NCBI GenBank assembly: GCA_004293645.1
Contig: REAB01000050.1
Span: 1 to 64,000, forward strand
Direction: 5' to 3'
Source: Cytophagia bacterium
GTDB lineage: Bacteria; Bacteroidota; Bacteroidia; Cytophagales; Spirosomataceae
DNA: 64,000 bases
Position 1 is the stretch's first letter, and the number at the start of each line of letters is the position of its first letter. The notes beneath the pieces were generated by a model. The model was given only the letters and a program-made list of their open reading frames with translations. It ran no database searches and was not told where the DNA came from. The translations under genes and the position numbers were made by a program. Positions 42,262 to 50,480 of the stretch are shown here, piece by piece.

Positions 42262-43578
42262 ATGGACACGAATAAAGCATCAGGTCTAACTACACCTCTC
42301 GCCAGCCGCCCCCCACTGGACCAAACCTCGATGGACCGCACCCGGCCCAAGCGATTTTGGACAAAGCAACGCATTTTTTTGATAATTGGCGGCTTATTGT
42401 TGGTGAGTTTTGTGGCTTACCAGTTTTTTGGAGCCGACCACCGCCGCAAACTTAACGTAGAAAAAGATAAATTAACGCTCTCCAAAGTTACGGTGGGGGC
42501 TTTTGACGAGTTTATTGTGGTAACGGGTGTGGTGCAACCACTCAAAACCATCAGACTTGATGCCATTGTGGGTGGCTACGTAAAAGAAAAGATTGTGGAA
42601 GGTGGCAACATGGTAGCAAACGGCCAAGTGCTGTTGAAACTCGAAAACCAAACGCTGAAACTGAATTTTTTGCAGTCAGAAACGGAAGCGAGCCGCTTGG
42701 TAAACGAACTCCAAAATACCCGCCAACGCCTTAAAGTAGAGAAGTTTAACATTCGGCGCACGCTCAACGAACTGGATTTTCAGATTGAGCAAGCCAAAGA
42801 TGTCTATGACCGCAACAAAAAATTATATACTGACAAAGTAACGCCCGAATCTGAGTACTTAAAAACCAAACGCGACTACGAACGCTTGGTAAAACAGCGC
42901 GAAATTGAGGCCGAGTCGCAGCAATACCAAGAAGAAAACGCCAAAATGCAGATTGGCCAACTGGAAGGCACGCTGTCGCGCACGCAGAGAAACGTGGAAC
43001 TTTGGCGGCAAACCCTCGAAAACCTGGTGGTAAAAGCCCCCGTGGCGGGTTTGTTGTCTTCGATAGACGTAGAGGTAGGCTCAAACATCAATCAAGGACA
43101 AAATATTGGCCAAATAGACGACCTCAACGGTTTTAAGATGCGTGTGGGCATTGACGAACATTATATTTCACGGATTTTTGCGGGACTGCCTGGCTCTTTT
43201 GAATTTAACGGAAAAAACTACGCCCTCGAAATCACCAAAATTTATCCAGAAGTGCGCAATGGCCGTTTTGAAGTAGATATGCGGTTTGCGCAGGGCGTGC
43301 CAGCCACTATCAAGCGCGGGCAGTCGTCGCCCATTCGTTTGGAATTGGGGCAAGCCACCAAAGCCACGCTGTTGCCAGTGGGTGGATTTTTCTCAGACAC
43401 GGGCGGCAATTGGGTGTATGTTTTGGACAACTCGGGCAAGCGCGCCGTGAAGCGCAAAATTACGCTGGGCCGCAAAAACCCCGAATATTACGAAGTGCTG
43501 GAAGGCTTGCAACCCAACGAACAGGTGATTACGAGTTCGTACGGCAATTTTGGCGAAAACGAAGTACTTGAATTTTAA
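42262..43578 (+). CDS. HlyD/MacA-type periplasmic adaptor (membrane fusion protein)
   Basis: A 438-residue adaptor. One N-terminal membrane helix (RIFLIIGGLLLVSFVAYQFF, residues about 37-56). A split lipoyl/barrel-sandwich domain (TVGAFDEFIVVTGVVQPLKTIRLDAIVGGYVKEKIVEGGNMV; VKAPVAGLLSSIDVEVGSNINQGQNIGQIDD) encloses a coiled-coil hairpin (residues about 120-255). The C-terminal beta-barrel ends in VLEGLQPNEQVITSSYGNFGENEVLEF. Such adaptors link an inner-membrane pump to a TolC-like channel. Transcribed from a sigma-54 promoter, with the ABC ATPase gene 78 bp downstream. Confidence 0.92.
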   Translation: MDTNKASGLTTPLASRPPLDQTSMDRTRPKRFWTKQRIFLIIGGLLLVSFVAYQFFGADHRRKLNVEKDKLTLSKVTVGAFDEFIVVTGVVQPLKTIRLDAIVGGYVKEKIVEGGNMVANGQVLLKLENQTLKLNFLQSETEASRLVNELQNTRQRLKVEKFNIRRTLNELDFQIEQAKDVYDRNKKLYTDKVTPESEYLKTKRDYERLVKQREIEAESQQYQEENAKMQIGQLEGTLSRTQRNVELWRQTLENLVVKAPVAGLLSSIDVEVGSNINQGQNIGQIDDLNGFKMRVGIDEHYISRIFAGLPGSFEFNGKNYALEITKIYPEVRNGRFEVDMRFAQGVPATIKRGQSSPIRLELGQATKATLLPVGGFFSDTGGNWVYVLDNSGKRAVKRKITLGRKNPEYYEVLEGLQPNEQVITSSYGNFGENEVLEF

Positions 43579-43581
43579 AAA

Positions 43582-43608
43582 AAGCCCCCAAACCCCCGAT
43601 GGGGGCTT
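43582..43608. other. Intercistronic hairpin between adaptor and ABC genes
   Basis: AAGCCCCC and GGGGGCTT, 11-nt loop. The T-run (seven bases) follows the stem only on the minus strand, so as a terminator it would face the other way. On the plus strand it may shape mRNA stability or relative expression of the two genes. Confidence 0.6.
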
Positions 43609-43656
43609 CAAATACACTAAAACCTTCTTGGGGAAGAACACCTTTTCAAAAATATT

Positions 43657-44334
43657 ATGATACAAACTACTAACCTCCAAAAAGTATTTACAACCGAAGA
43701 AGTGGAAACAACCGCGCTGAACGGCATCAACATGGCCATTCAAGATGGCGAATTTGTGGCCATCATGGGACCGTCGGGTTGTGGAAAATCTACTTTGCTC
43801 AACATTTTGGGCTTGCTCGACAACCCCTCCGAGGGTAGCTACAATTTTTACGGCAGCGAAGTTGCCCCCATGTCGGAGCGGCAGCGAGCCAATTTGCGCA
43901 AAGGAGCCATTGGGTTTGTGTTTCAGAGCTTCAACCTCATTGACGAACTGACGGTTTATGAAAACGTAGAGTTGCCGCTGCTGTACCTCAAAACTCCCGC
44001 CGCCGAGCGCAAGAAGCGCGTAGAAGAAGCCCTCGAACGCATGAAAATGATGCACCGCCGCAACCACTTTCCACAGCAGCTTTCGGGCGGGCAGCAGCAG
44101 CGCGTAGCCATTGCGCGGGCGGTGGTAGCCAACCCAAAAATGATTTTGGCCGATGAGCCAACGGGAAACTTAGACTCTACCAACGGCGAAGAAGTGATGA
44201 AACTACTGCAAGAACTCAACAACGCGGGGACTACCATTGTGATGGTTACGCACTCGCCCTACGATTCGGGCTTTGCCCACCGCGTTATTAATCTATTTGA
44301 TGGAAAGGTAGTTACCGAAAATTTCCATGTGTAG
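43657..44334 (+). CDS. MacB/LolD-type ABC transporter ATP-binding protein
   Basis: A 225-residue ATPase. Walker [13 protein letters not shown] (residues about 37-48), Q-loop [25 protein letters not shown], signature [16 protein letters not shown], Walker [14 protein letters not shown] and H-loop VMVTHSP. The LIDELTV and [11 protein letters not shown] segments are typical of the MacB/LolD/FtsE group that energises FtsX-like permeases. Such ATPases need a permease partner, but none follows: a strong terminator starts about 80 bp downstream. It must work with permeases encoded elsewhere. Confidence 0.94.
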   Translation: MIQTTNLQKVFTTEEVETTALNGINMAIQDGEFVAIMGPSGCGKSTLLNILGLLDNPSEGSYNFYGSEVAPMSERQRANLRKGAIGFVFQSFNLIDELTVYENVELPLLYLKTPAAERKKRVEEALERMKMMHRRNHFPQQLSGGQQQRVAIARAVVANPKMILADEPTGNLDSTNGEEVMKLLQELNNAGTTIVMVTHSPYDSGFAHRVINLFDGKVVTENFHV

Positions 44335-44417
44335 CAATGGATTAGCATCAATAATTCCTTTTCGCCAGCGTTTATAAATGCCTCATCCGATTCTACCACT
44401 TGGTTGAATGCAAACAA

Positions 44418-44453
44418 GAAGGGGCTTCGACACAAATCGAAGCCCCTTCTTTT
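44418..44453. terminator. Strong terminator after the adaptor-ABC operon
   Basis: GAAGGGGCTTCGA (44418-44430), a 6-nt loop and TCGAAGCCCCTTC (44437-44449), followed by TTTT. A perfect 13-bp stem. Confidence 0.9.
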
Positions 44454-44498
44454 ACCACTGACCGCACGGGCGGCCCTGCATTGACGATTGGCCAATAC

Positions 44499-45377
44499 CT
44501 ATTTCTTCTTTTTGCCAACTGGCAAACTTGGCAGAGCTGGTAGTTTGGCGGTCATGTCGCCCAAACCTTTGGTGATGGCATCTTTCATAAAGCCAAAGCT
44601 GGGGTCGTTGCTGGCGTTGCCGAGGTCTAAGGCTTTTTGTGCAAACGGAACAGCCTCAGCAAAACGGCCTAACTTGCCCAAAATCTGAGCTTTAGCCCAC
44701 AAATTGCGGAAAGTTTCTTTCAAGCCCGTGGCCTGATTGGCCAACATCAATGCTTTGTCTAAATTTTTGCCTTTGCTAAGCAAATAGTTAGCTCCTGCAG
44801 TCATTTGGCTGTTGCTGGTTTCGGTTACTTTGTCAATGCTGGTTTCAACAAGCGTGGCAGTTTCGGTCATTAATTTAACGGCTACGTTGGTTTTTTCCCA
44901 AGTTATGTTCAAGTGGGCGGTGCTGTCGGTGATGTCTGAAAAACCGATGGTGAACGACTGAACCGCTGGAACAGCAGCAGCAGCTACTTTGACGCGGAGG
45001 GCATCTTCTGCTTCTTTGTAGTTGCCTTCGTTTACACCCAAGTTTTTGTTAAAAATAACTGTCCACTCGCTAGCCCCTGGAATGCTCATAATGGCGTACT
45101 TTCCTGCTGCCAATTTTTGGCCTTCTACCATGATGTCGGTCGAGATTTCGATTTGAGTGGCTTGGTTGGCACCCGTGCGCCATACTTTGTCAAAAGCAAT
45201 TAATTTGCCAAATATTTCGCGGCCTCTCATGCTGGGGCGCGAGTATTTAACGGTCAGGTCGGTAACACCTACTGTTTGCATCACCGTAGCGGCGGGGCTG
45301 GGCGATGGGGTGCGTACTTGGGCAAAAGTGCTTGCGCCTACGCACAACAAGAACATTAGAACTGAAATCTTTTTCAT
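44499..45377 (-). CDS. Exported DUF2911 protein with TPR-like tail
   Basis: A 292-residue protein with signal peptide MKKISVLMFLLCVGASTFAQ. The DUF2911 core (residues about 35-185) has the usual KYSRPSMRGREIFGKLIAFDKVWRTGANQATQIEIS and GKYAIMSIPGASEWTVIFNKNLG. Residues about 190-280 look like two tetratricopeptide-like helical hairpins (AGANYLLSKGKNLDKALMLANQA; WAKAQILGKLGRFAEAVPFAQKAL). The C-terminus ends in VGKKKK. Function unknown; the family is common in Bacteroidota envelopes. Start at ATG 45377; the frame is open to 45446. Divergent from the NUDIX gene. Confidence 0.9.
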   Translation of the reverse strand: MKKISVLMFLLCVGASTFAQVRTPSPSPAATVMQTVGVTDLTVKYSRPSMRGREIFGKLIAFDKVWRTGANQATQIEISTDIMVEGQKLAAGKYAIMSIPGASEWTVIFNKNLGVNEGNYKEAEDALRVKVAAAAVPAVQSFTIGFSDITDSTAHLNITWEKTNVAVKLMTETATLVETSIDKVTETSNSQMTAGANYLLSKGKNLDKALMLANQATGLKETFRNLWAKAQILGKLGRFAEAVPFAQKALDLGNASNDPSFGFMKDAITKGLGDMTAKLPALPSLPVGKKKK

Positions 45378-45434
45378 TTTTTGGATTTTGGATTGGGTAA
45401 TTTGACAATTTTGGCTCGAAATTACGCAAAAACC

Positions 45435-45986
45435 ATGAAACGACAACCCTTATTGACATTACTTCGCCATTATTTGCCCATCGACGCTACCGAGCGGCAA
45501 ATGTGGCAAGACACCCTCGTTTTTGTAGAAACCCAGCCCCATTGCTTTGAACGCTGGCTTTTGCCTGGCCACATCACGGGTTCGGCTTGGATTATAGACC
45601 CAACGCGGCAATGTGCTTTGCTCATGCACCACCGCAAACTTGACCGTTGGTTTCAGCCAGGTGGCCACGCCGACGGCGCAACCGATGTGCGGCAAGTGGC
45701 ATTCAAAGAAGCCACCGAAGAAACAGGACTCGCTGCTATTCAACCCATTGGTACTACTATTTTTGACATAGACGTGCATCTGATTCCTGCCCGCCCCGAA
45801 ATGCCCGCGCATTTGCACTACGATATTCGTTTTTTGTTTGAGGCCAACGCAAGCGTGCCATTATTGGGCAACCACGAATCGAAAGCCTTGCGGTGGATAC
45901 AGTTGGAAGAAATAGAAAACTACAACAACTCAGATTCTATTTTGAGAATGGTAAATAAAGTGCTAAAAATGAGGGATTTACAATAA
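45435..45986 (+). CDS. NUDIX hydrolase
   Basis: A 183-residue NUDIX protein. The Nudix box reads GHADGATDVRQVAFKEATEETGL; against GX5EX7REUXEEXGU the first Glu is Thr and the Arg is Lys, while the metal-binding EATEETG is intact. Family length is about 180, with ALLMHHRKLDRWFQPGGHADG preceding the box. Substrate unknown. I start at ATG 45435 (MKRQPLLTLLRHYL); the frame extends upstream to 45381. Its last 9 bp overlap the convergent NRAMP-type gene. Confidence 0.9.
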   Translation: MKRQPLLTLLRHYLPIDATERQMWQDTLVFVETQPHCFERWLLPGHITGSAWIIDPTRQCALLMHHRKLDRWFQPGGHADGATDVRQVAFKEATEETGLAAIQPIGTTIFDIDVHLIPARPEMPAHLHYDIRFLFEANASVPLLGNHESKALRWIQLEEIENYNNSDSILRMVNKVLKMRDLQ

Positions 45987-47147
45987 TTTGATGGCCATTG
46001 CACTCATTATTAACACCACCAACCAACCCGAAACTTGCAGCCAAACGGGGTGCTGGTAATTGCCCACCAACCGCTTTTGACGGGCGGCTACGAGCATAAC
46101 TGCCAGCGCAACGGGCAGAATAAAACCATTGAGCGTACCAACAAACACCAATATTTGGACGGGTTTGCCAACCAACAAAAACACAACAGTAGAAATGCTG
46201 ATGAAGGCAACGGTCAAGGCGCGGTGTTTTTGCGCTAACCACGGGTGAAAAGTGCGCACAAAAGAAATAGAAGTATAAGCCGACCCCACCACCGACGTAA
46301 TGGCTGCGCTCCACATCAAAAGCCCGAAAAGACGGTAGCCTGTTTGGCCCGCCGCCAGCTCAAAAACCGAGGCAGGCGGGTTGTCTTTGCGCAGCGCAAA
46401 ACCCGCCGCCACTACCCCCAAAACGGCCAAAAACAGGCAATATCGAATCAAAGACGTAACCAAAATTCCCATTGCCGCGCTTCGATTTACCTGCGGCAAG
46501 GCTGCTTGACCTTTGATGCCCGCCTCCAAAAGCCGATGCCCGCCCGCAAAAGTGATGTAGCCGCCCACCGTACCCCCCACGAGCGTAACGGTAGCGAGTA
46601 CGTCGAATTGTTGGGGAAAAACCGTACCCAAAATGGCTGCCCCCAGCGGAGGATTGGCCGAAAACACCACGTAGCCAATGAGTAGTAACATCAACAAACC
46701 CAACCATTTGGCAAAATTATCCATGACTTTGCTCGCTTGCGGCAACAAAAAAATGCCGATGGCCAGTGCCGCGCTCATCAGCGCACCCACTTTGGCATCT
46801 AAGCCACTCATTGCCGCCACGCCCAAGCCCGCACCCGCCACATTGCCAATATTGAAAGCCAAACCACCCGCCACAATCAACGCCGAAAGCAGGTAGCCCA
46901 GGCCGAAAAACAGCTCGTTGGCAATGTCTTGGGCGCGTTTTTCGGTTACGGCTATAATGCGCCAAATATTGAGCTGCGCGCCCAAATCAAGCACAATAGA
47001 AAGCAGAATAACAAAGCCAAAGTTGGCCAATAATTTTTCGGTAAAAATGGTGGTTTGGGTTAAAAAACCAGGCCCAACGGCAGACGTAGCCATCAAAAAA
47101 GCCGCCCCCCAAATGGTAGATGATGTTTTGTTTTTTTTAGCGAACAT
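45978..47147 (-). CDS. NRAMP-superfamily transporter (YcsG-like, DPGN motif absent)
   Basis: A 389-residue inner-membrane protein with about 11 hydrophobic segments. The first helix reads ATSAVGPGFLTQTTIFTEKL, where classical NRAMP metal transporters have DPGN; the metal-binding M of helix 6 (MPH) is also not evident, that region reading ITFAGGHRLLEAG. This resembles the YcsG-type branch of the superfamily, whose substrate need not be Mn2+ or Fe2+. No neighbouring oxoprolinase genes, which accompany YcsG in Bacillus, are present. Convergent with the NUDIX gene and divergent from gcvH. Confidence 0.85.
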   Translation of the reverse strand: MFAKKNKTSSTIWGAAFLMATSAVGPGFLTQTTIFTEKLLANFGFVILLSIVLDLGAQLNIWRIIAVTEKRAQDIANELFFGLGYLLSALIVAGGLAFNIGNVAGAGLGVAAMSGLDAKVGALMSAALAIGIFLLPQASKVMDNFAKWLGLLMLLLIGYVVFSANPPLGAAILGTVFPQQFDVLATVTLVGGTVGGYITFAGGHRLLEAGIKGQAALPQVNRSAAMGILVTSLIRYCLFLAVLGVVAAGFALRKDNPPASVFELAAGQTGYRLFGLLMWSAAITSVVGSAYTSISFVRTFHPWLAQKHRALTVAFISISTVVFLLVGKPVQILVFVGTLNGFILPVALAVMLVAARQKRLVGNYQHPVWLQVSGWLVVLIMSAMAIKLL

Positions 47148-47367
47148 TTTGTAGCTTATTTGGCCAAAAATTTTGTTTTTTTATGGCTACGGCTAAATTT
47201 CTACAAAGGAAAGCAATTTTGAACCATTCTGTTAGCGTAAAAATGCCTGTTTTGTATTTGTGCCAAAAAGAAGTACGCCAGCAAACGACCAATCTGTTCA
47301 CTTATAATTTTTGAAAGTTCGTGCATCTATTTTAACTTGCAGCCCCAAACAAAACAAACCCAATTCC

Positions 47368-47751
47368 ATGACATTTCCTGCCGATTTAAAATACACCAAA
47401 GACCACGAATGGATTCGCTTAGAAAGTGCCGACGTGGCCGTAGTTGGAATCACTGATTTTGCCCAAAAAGAACTGGGCGACATTGTTTACGTGGACATCA
47501 GCACCGTGGGCGAAACCGTAGCCGAAGGCGAGGTATTTGGCTCGGTAGAGGCCGTAAAAACTGTTTCCGACTTGTTTATTCCGATGACTGGCGAAGTATT
47601 GGAAGTAAACGACCAACTCGATGCCGCGCCCGAACTCGTGAACAACGACCCTTATGGCAATGGTTGGATGGTAAAAATAAAGGTTTCAAACCCCGAAGAC
47701 ATCAACAAGCTGCTCTCGGTAGAAGCCTACCAAGAGCTCATTGGTGAGTAA
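47368..47751 (+). CDS. gcvH: Glycine cleavage system H protein
   Basis: A 127-residue lipoyl-carrier protein of the glycine cleavage complex. The lipoylated lysine is K64 in [21 protein letters not shown]. Opening [18 protein letters not shown] and [17 protein letters not shown] are typical. Full length for the family. I start at ATG 47368 (MTFPADL); the open frame reaches 47311. The partner gcvT is at 17401-18501. A compact terminator lies 15 bp downstream, directly before the dihydroorotase gene. Confidence 0.96.
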   Translation: MTFPADLKYTKDHEWIRLESADVAVVGITDFAQKELGDIVYVDISTVGETVAEGEVFGSVEAVKTVSDLFIPMTGEVLEVNDQLDAAPELVNNDPYGNGWMVKIKVSNPEDINKLLSVEAYQELIGE

Positions 47752-47766
47752 AATAAGAACCCAATC

Positions 47767-47792
47767 AGGCTCCGATAAGGAGCCTTTTTTTT
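47767..47792 (+). terminator. Rho-independent terminator after gcvH
   Basis: AGGCTCC, a 5-nt loop, GGAGCCT and a run of about eight T. The next gene starts 6 bp after the T-run, so the downstream gene needs read-through or a promoter inside gcvH. Confidence 0.85.
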
Positions 47793-47797
47793 GAAAT

Positions 47798-49069
47798 ATG
47801 CTAATTCGCTCCGTAAAAATTGTTGATAGCCAGTCGCCTTTCCACCATCAAACAAAAGACGTGTGGATAGAAAACGGTGTGATTCGTCAAATTGGCGACG
47901 CGCTGTCGGTGGCAAATACTGAAGTACTGACGGGCAGTAATTGGCACCTTTCGCCTGGCTGGATAGACATGCGCACCACCACCGGCGACCCAGGCCTCGA
48001 ACACAAAGAAGACTTGCAGTCGGTGTGCGCGGCGGCGGCGGCGGGTGGTTTTACCGAAATAGCCATTTTGCCCAACACCGAACCCGCCCTCGACTCCAAA
48101 GACACCGTGGGCTACGTGCAGCGCAGTACGCAACAAAATTTGGTGCAAGTACACGCCATTGCGGCCGTAACCAAACAGTGCGAAGGCAAAGATTTTACCG
48201 AAATGATTGACCTCACGCACGCGGGGGCAGTGGCTTTTTCGGACGGGACGCACCCCATTCAAAACACCCACATTTTCTTAAAATCGCTCCAATACTTGCA
48301 GCCGCTCAATCGGGTGCTAATCAACCGCGCCGAAGATTTGCAACTGACTGCTTACGGCCAAATGAACGAAGGCATCAGCAGTACGCTGTTGGGAATGCGC
48401 GGAATGCCCGCCGTAGCCGAGGAAATTATGCTCATGCGCGACCTCAAACTGCTCGAATACTTGAACGTAACCAGCGAACTGCCCATCTTGCATTTTTCGA
48501 CCATTTCTACGGCTACTTCGGTGCAGCTTATCAGAGAAGCCAAAGCCAAAGGTTTACCCATTTCGTGCGATGTGGCCGCCCACCAAATGGTGTTTGACGA
48601 CGCTGTGCTGAGCGGATTTGATTCTAATTACAAAGTCAATCCGCCTTTTCGCAGTGCCCAAGACCAAGCCGCGCTTTGGCAGGGCTTGGCCGACGGTACC
48701 ATCGACGCAGTCGTGTCTGACCACAGCCCGCACGAAGAAGAGGCCAAAAACTTAGAATTTGACTTGGCCGCTTTTGGCATAACTGGCCTCGAAACAGCCT
48801 TTGCGTTGCTCTGCACGTACGGCAAAGATGCGCTTTCGCTGAGCCAAACAATTGATAAAATTACCCACGCACCGCGCCGTATTTTGCGTTTATCCGACAT
48901 CACAATTGAAGAAGGAAACGCGGCAAATCTCACCATTTTTGACCCAAGCCAAACTTGGACTTTTACCAAAACACGCTCTAAATCTAAAAATTCGCCTTTT
49001 TTTGGTAAAACCTTGACAGGTAAACCATTATACGTAATAAATCGCGGGCTTGTGGGGAAGTGTGGATAA
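47798..49069 (+). CDS. Dihydroorotase homologue lacking metal-binding histidines (PyrC-prime type)
   Basis: A 423-residue amidohydrolase-fold protein of the class I dihydroorotase family. The usual HxH metal motif (DxHVHLREPG) is replaced by DMRTTTGDPGLEHKED at residues about 58-73, and the later His in the HAED block is Asn (VLINRAED). The LHFSTIS His and VSDHSPHEEE Asp remain. Such inactive homologues (PyrC-prime/PyrX) partner aspartate carbamoyltransferase in some bacteria, so a structural role in pyrimidine synthesis is more likely than catalysis. No pyrB is adjacent. It ends in a cluster of DnaA-box-like sequences. Confidence 0.88.
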   Translation: MLIRSVKIVDSQSPFHHQTKDVWIENGVIRQIGDALSVANTEVLTGSNWHLSPGWIDMRTTTGDPGLEHKEDLQSVCAAAAAGGFTEIAILPNTEPALDSKDTVGYVQRSTQQNLVQVHAIAAVTKQCEGKDFTEMIDLTHAGAVAFSDGTHPIQNTHIFLKSLQYLQPLNRVLINRAEDLQLTAYGQMNEGISSTLLGMRGMPAVAEEIMLMRDLKLLEYLNVTSELPILHFSTISTATSVQLIREAKAKGLPISCDVAAHQMVFDDAVLSGFDSNYKVNPPFRSAQDQAALWQGLADGTIDAVVSDHSPHEEEAKNLEFDLAAFGITGLETAFALLCTYGKDALSLSQTIDKITHAPRRILRLSDITIEEGNAANLTIFDPSQTWTFTKTRSKSKNSPFFGKTLTGKPLYVINRGLVGKCG

Positions 49070-49081
49070 CTCTGTGGATAA
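49051..49081 (-). promoter_or_regulatory. Cluster of DnaA-box sequences
   Basis: Two perfect TGTGGATAA sequences (reverse complement of TTATCCACA) at 49061-49069 and 49073-49081, plus TGTGGGGAA at 49051-49059. They span the stop of the dihydroorotase homologue and the start region of the DUF4199 gene. Spacings are 10 and 12 bp. Function unproven. Confidence 0.5.
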
Positions 49082-49083
49082 CT

Positions 49084-49638
49084 ATGAAAACTGTGTTTAA
49101 CTTTTTTAATCAAAGCCTCATCAAAGTACCTGCGGCTTTCGGTGCTTTAACGAGCATATTGTGTTTCTTTTATTTTTTGGCACTTTACGCGGTCGGTATT
49201 ACGCCGTTGGGCAATAAAAAAATACTGGATTTTGGCATTCACATCATTATGATGGTAGCCGCAGTTTGGTATTATCGCAAATACGTAGGCCACGGAATGT
49301 TGCACCTCTGGGAAGCCCTCAGCATTTGTTACGTACTCAACACGTTTGCGGCCATCTTAACGGGCTGGTTTATTTACGGCTTTTTAACCTACGGCGACCC
49401 TACTGTTTTTACCAATTATTTGGCTGAAATGAATCAACTCATCGTCAGTACCAAAGGGCAATTGATAAAAGAATTGGGGCAAGCCGAATACCAAAAAATG
49501 CTCGCCGACGTGGCCAATATCAAACCCGCCGACTTGATTTCGGACGAGCTGGCCAAAAAAACGGTGTTGGCTATTTTTCCTGCTTTGGTCATCTCGCTGA
49601 TTTTCCGCAAGCAAGACTACGGCGTTTTTCAGCAATAA
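49084..49638 (+). CDS. DUF4199 domain-containing membrane protein
   Basis: A 184-residue inner-membrane protein with four hydrophobic helices (LTSILCFFYFLALYAVGI; IHIIMMVAAVWYYRKY; YVLNTFAAILTGWFIYGFLTY; VLAIFPALVISLIFRK). The pattern of WYYRKYVGHGMLHLWEAL and the helical loop between helices 3 and 4 fits DUF4199, a Bacteroidota family without known function. I start at ATG 49084, 15 bp after the upstream stop; starts at 49060 fall within that gene. The start codon directly follows the second perfect DnaA box. Confidence 0.85.
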   Translation: MKTVFNFFNQSLIKVPAAFGALTSILCFFYFLALYAVGITPLGNKKILDFGIHIIMMVAAVWYYRKYVGHGMLHLWEALSICYVLNTFAAILTGWFIYGFLTYGDPTVFTNYLAEMNQLIVSTKGQLIKELGQAEYQKMLADVANIKPADLISDELAKKTVLAIFPALVISLIFRKQDYGVFQQ

Positions 49639-49730
49639 AAAATGCGCAGTCTATAAACCAAAATCAATAGTAATTCGTTGATTAGTGGTTACTTGTAACA
49701 ACAAATATCAATTTAAACCAACACAACCAA

Positions 49731-50183
49731 ATGAAAAAATTAATCATTGTCTCATTACTCAGCATTGCCACCAGCGCAGCTTTTGCCCAAGAAGAGGTTT
49801 TTGCGGGCAAAAAAATAACCGAAACAGGCGCGATAGCCGCCGCCGAATTGCCCCAAAAAATGGCCGAAAAAACCGCCATGCCCGCCAAAGTAACGGGAAC
49901 GGTAGAATCGGTGTGTAAGGCCAAAGGTTGCTGGATGAAAGTAAAAACCGAAGATGGTCAAACCATGCGCGTTACGTTCAAAGATTACGGCTTTTTTGTA
50001 CCCAAAGACATTGAGGGAAAAACGGTAGTGTTTGAGGGCGAAGCCAAAGTAAAAACTACGCCTGTGGCCGAGCTGCAACACTATGCCGAAGACGCGGGCA
50101 AAAGCAAAGAAGAAATTGCCAAAATAACCGAAGCAAAACGCGAACTCACTTTCGTAGCCGACGGCGTAATTGTAAAAAAATAA
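49731..50183 (+). CDS. Exported DUF4920 protein
   Basis: A 150-residue protein with signal peptide MKKLIIVSLLSIATSAAFAQ. The DUF4920 core includes ESVCKAKGCWMKVKTEDGQTMRVTFKDYGFFVPKDIEGKTVVFEG, with the conserved CxxxGCW motif that suggests a metal or redox site (two cysteines, C63 and C68 approximately). The C-terminus carries YAEDAGKSKEEIAKI. Function unknown. It is followed by three consecutive hairpins before the convergent DinB gene. Confidence 0.9.
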   Translation: MKKLIIVSLLSIATSAAFAQEEVFAGKKITETGAIAAAELPQKMAEKTAMPAKVTGTVESVCKAKGCWMKVKTEDGQTMRVTFKDYGFFVPKDIEGKTVVFEGEAKVKTTPVAELQHYAEDAGKSKEEIAKITEAKRELTFVADGVIVKK

Positions 50184-50198
50184 ATTTTTCAAAAACCG

Positions 50199-50244
50199 AC
50201 ATTCCGCACCCTAAGCGTAGATTTTGAAAATAGGTACGGAATGT
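50199..50244. repeat. Hairpin 1 of an intergenic cluster
   Basis: ACATTCCGCACC (50199-50210) and GGTACGGAATGT (50233-50244) pair at 11 of 12 positions around a 22-nt loop. Immediately downstream of the DUF4920 stop. Confidence 0.75.
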
Positions 50245-50267
50245 GGGTTGTTGAAAATAGAAAAGAC

Positions 50268-50317
50268 TTTTGTTACTGCAATAAGCTCCATAATGTGGGC
50301 TTATTGCAGTAACAAAA
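50268..50317. repeat. Hairpin 2 of an intergenic cluster
   Basis: A perfect 19-bp stem: TTTTGTTACTGCAATAAGC (50268-50286) against 50299-50317, with a 12-nt loop. It could serve as a terminator in either direction (T-rich 5' arm, A-rich 3' arm), but the symmetry and length also fit a palindromic element. Confidence 0.85.
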
Positions 50318-50401
50318 TAGAAACGTTAGGCTACTAAGTAGTTAAGTGAAATTAGGCGGTTCGCCGCTGCGATTCGGGGCCGCCCGTGCGGTATTATTAT
50401 T

Positions 50402-50460
50402 GGTGGCACGACTGATTTAATACGCTCAATAAAAGCATCTTAAGTAATAGTCGTGCCACC
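50402..50460. repeat. Hairpin 3 of an intergenic cluster
   Basis: A perfect 12-bp stem, GGTGGCACGACT (50402-50413) and AGTCGTGCCACC (50449-50460), with a 35-nt loop. It ends 20 bp before the DinB stop codon. Confidence 0.8.
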
Positions 50461-50480
50461 CATTAAATATACGCAACTAC

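Noticed and set aside
42185-42289. Short frame starting with ATGAAAAATGGG in the leader of the adaptor gene
   Set aside because: About 34 codons, out of frame with the adaptor, and no hydrophobic or regulatory pattern; could be a leader peptide but cannot be supported.
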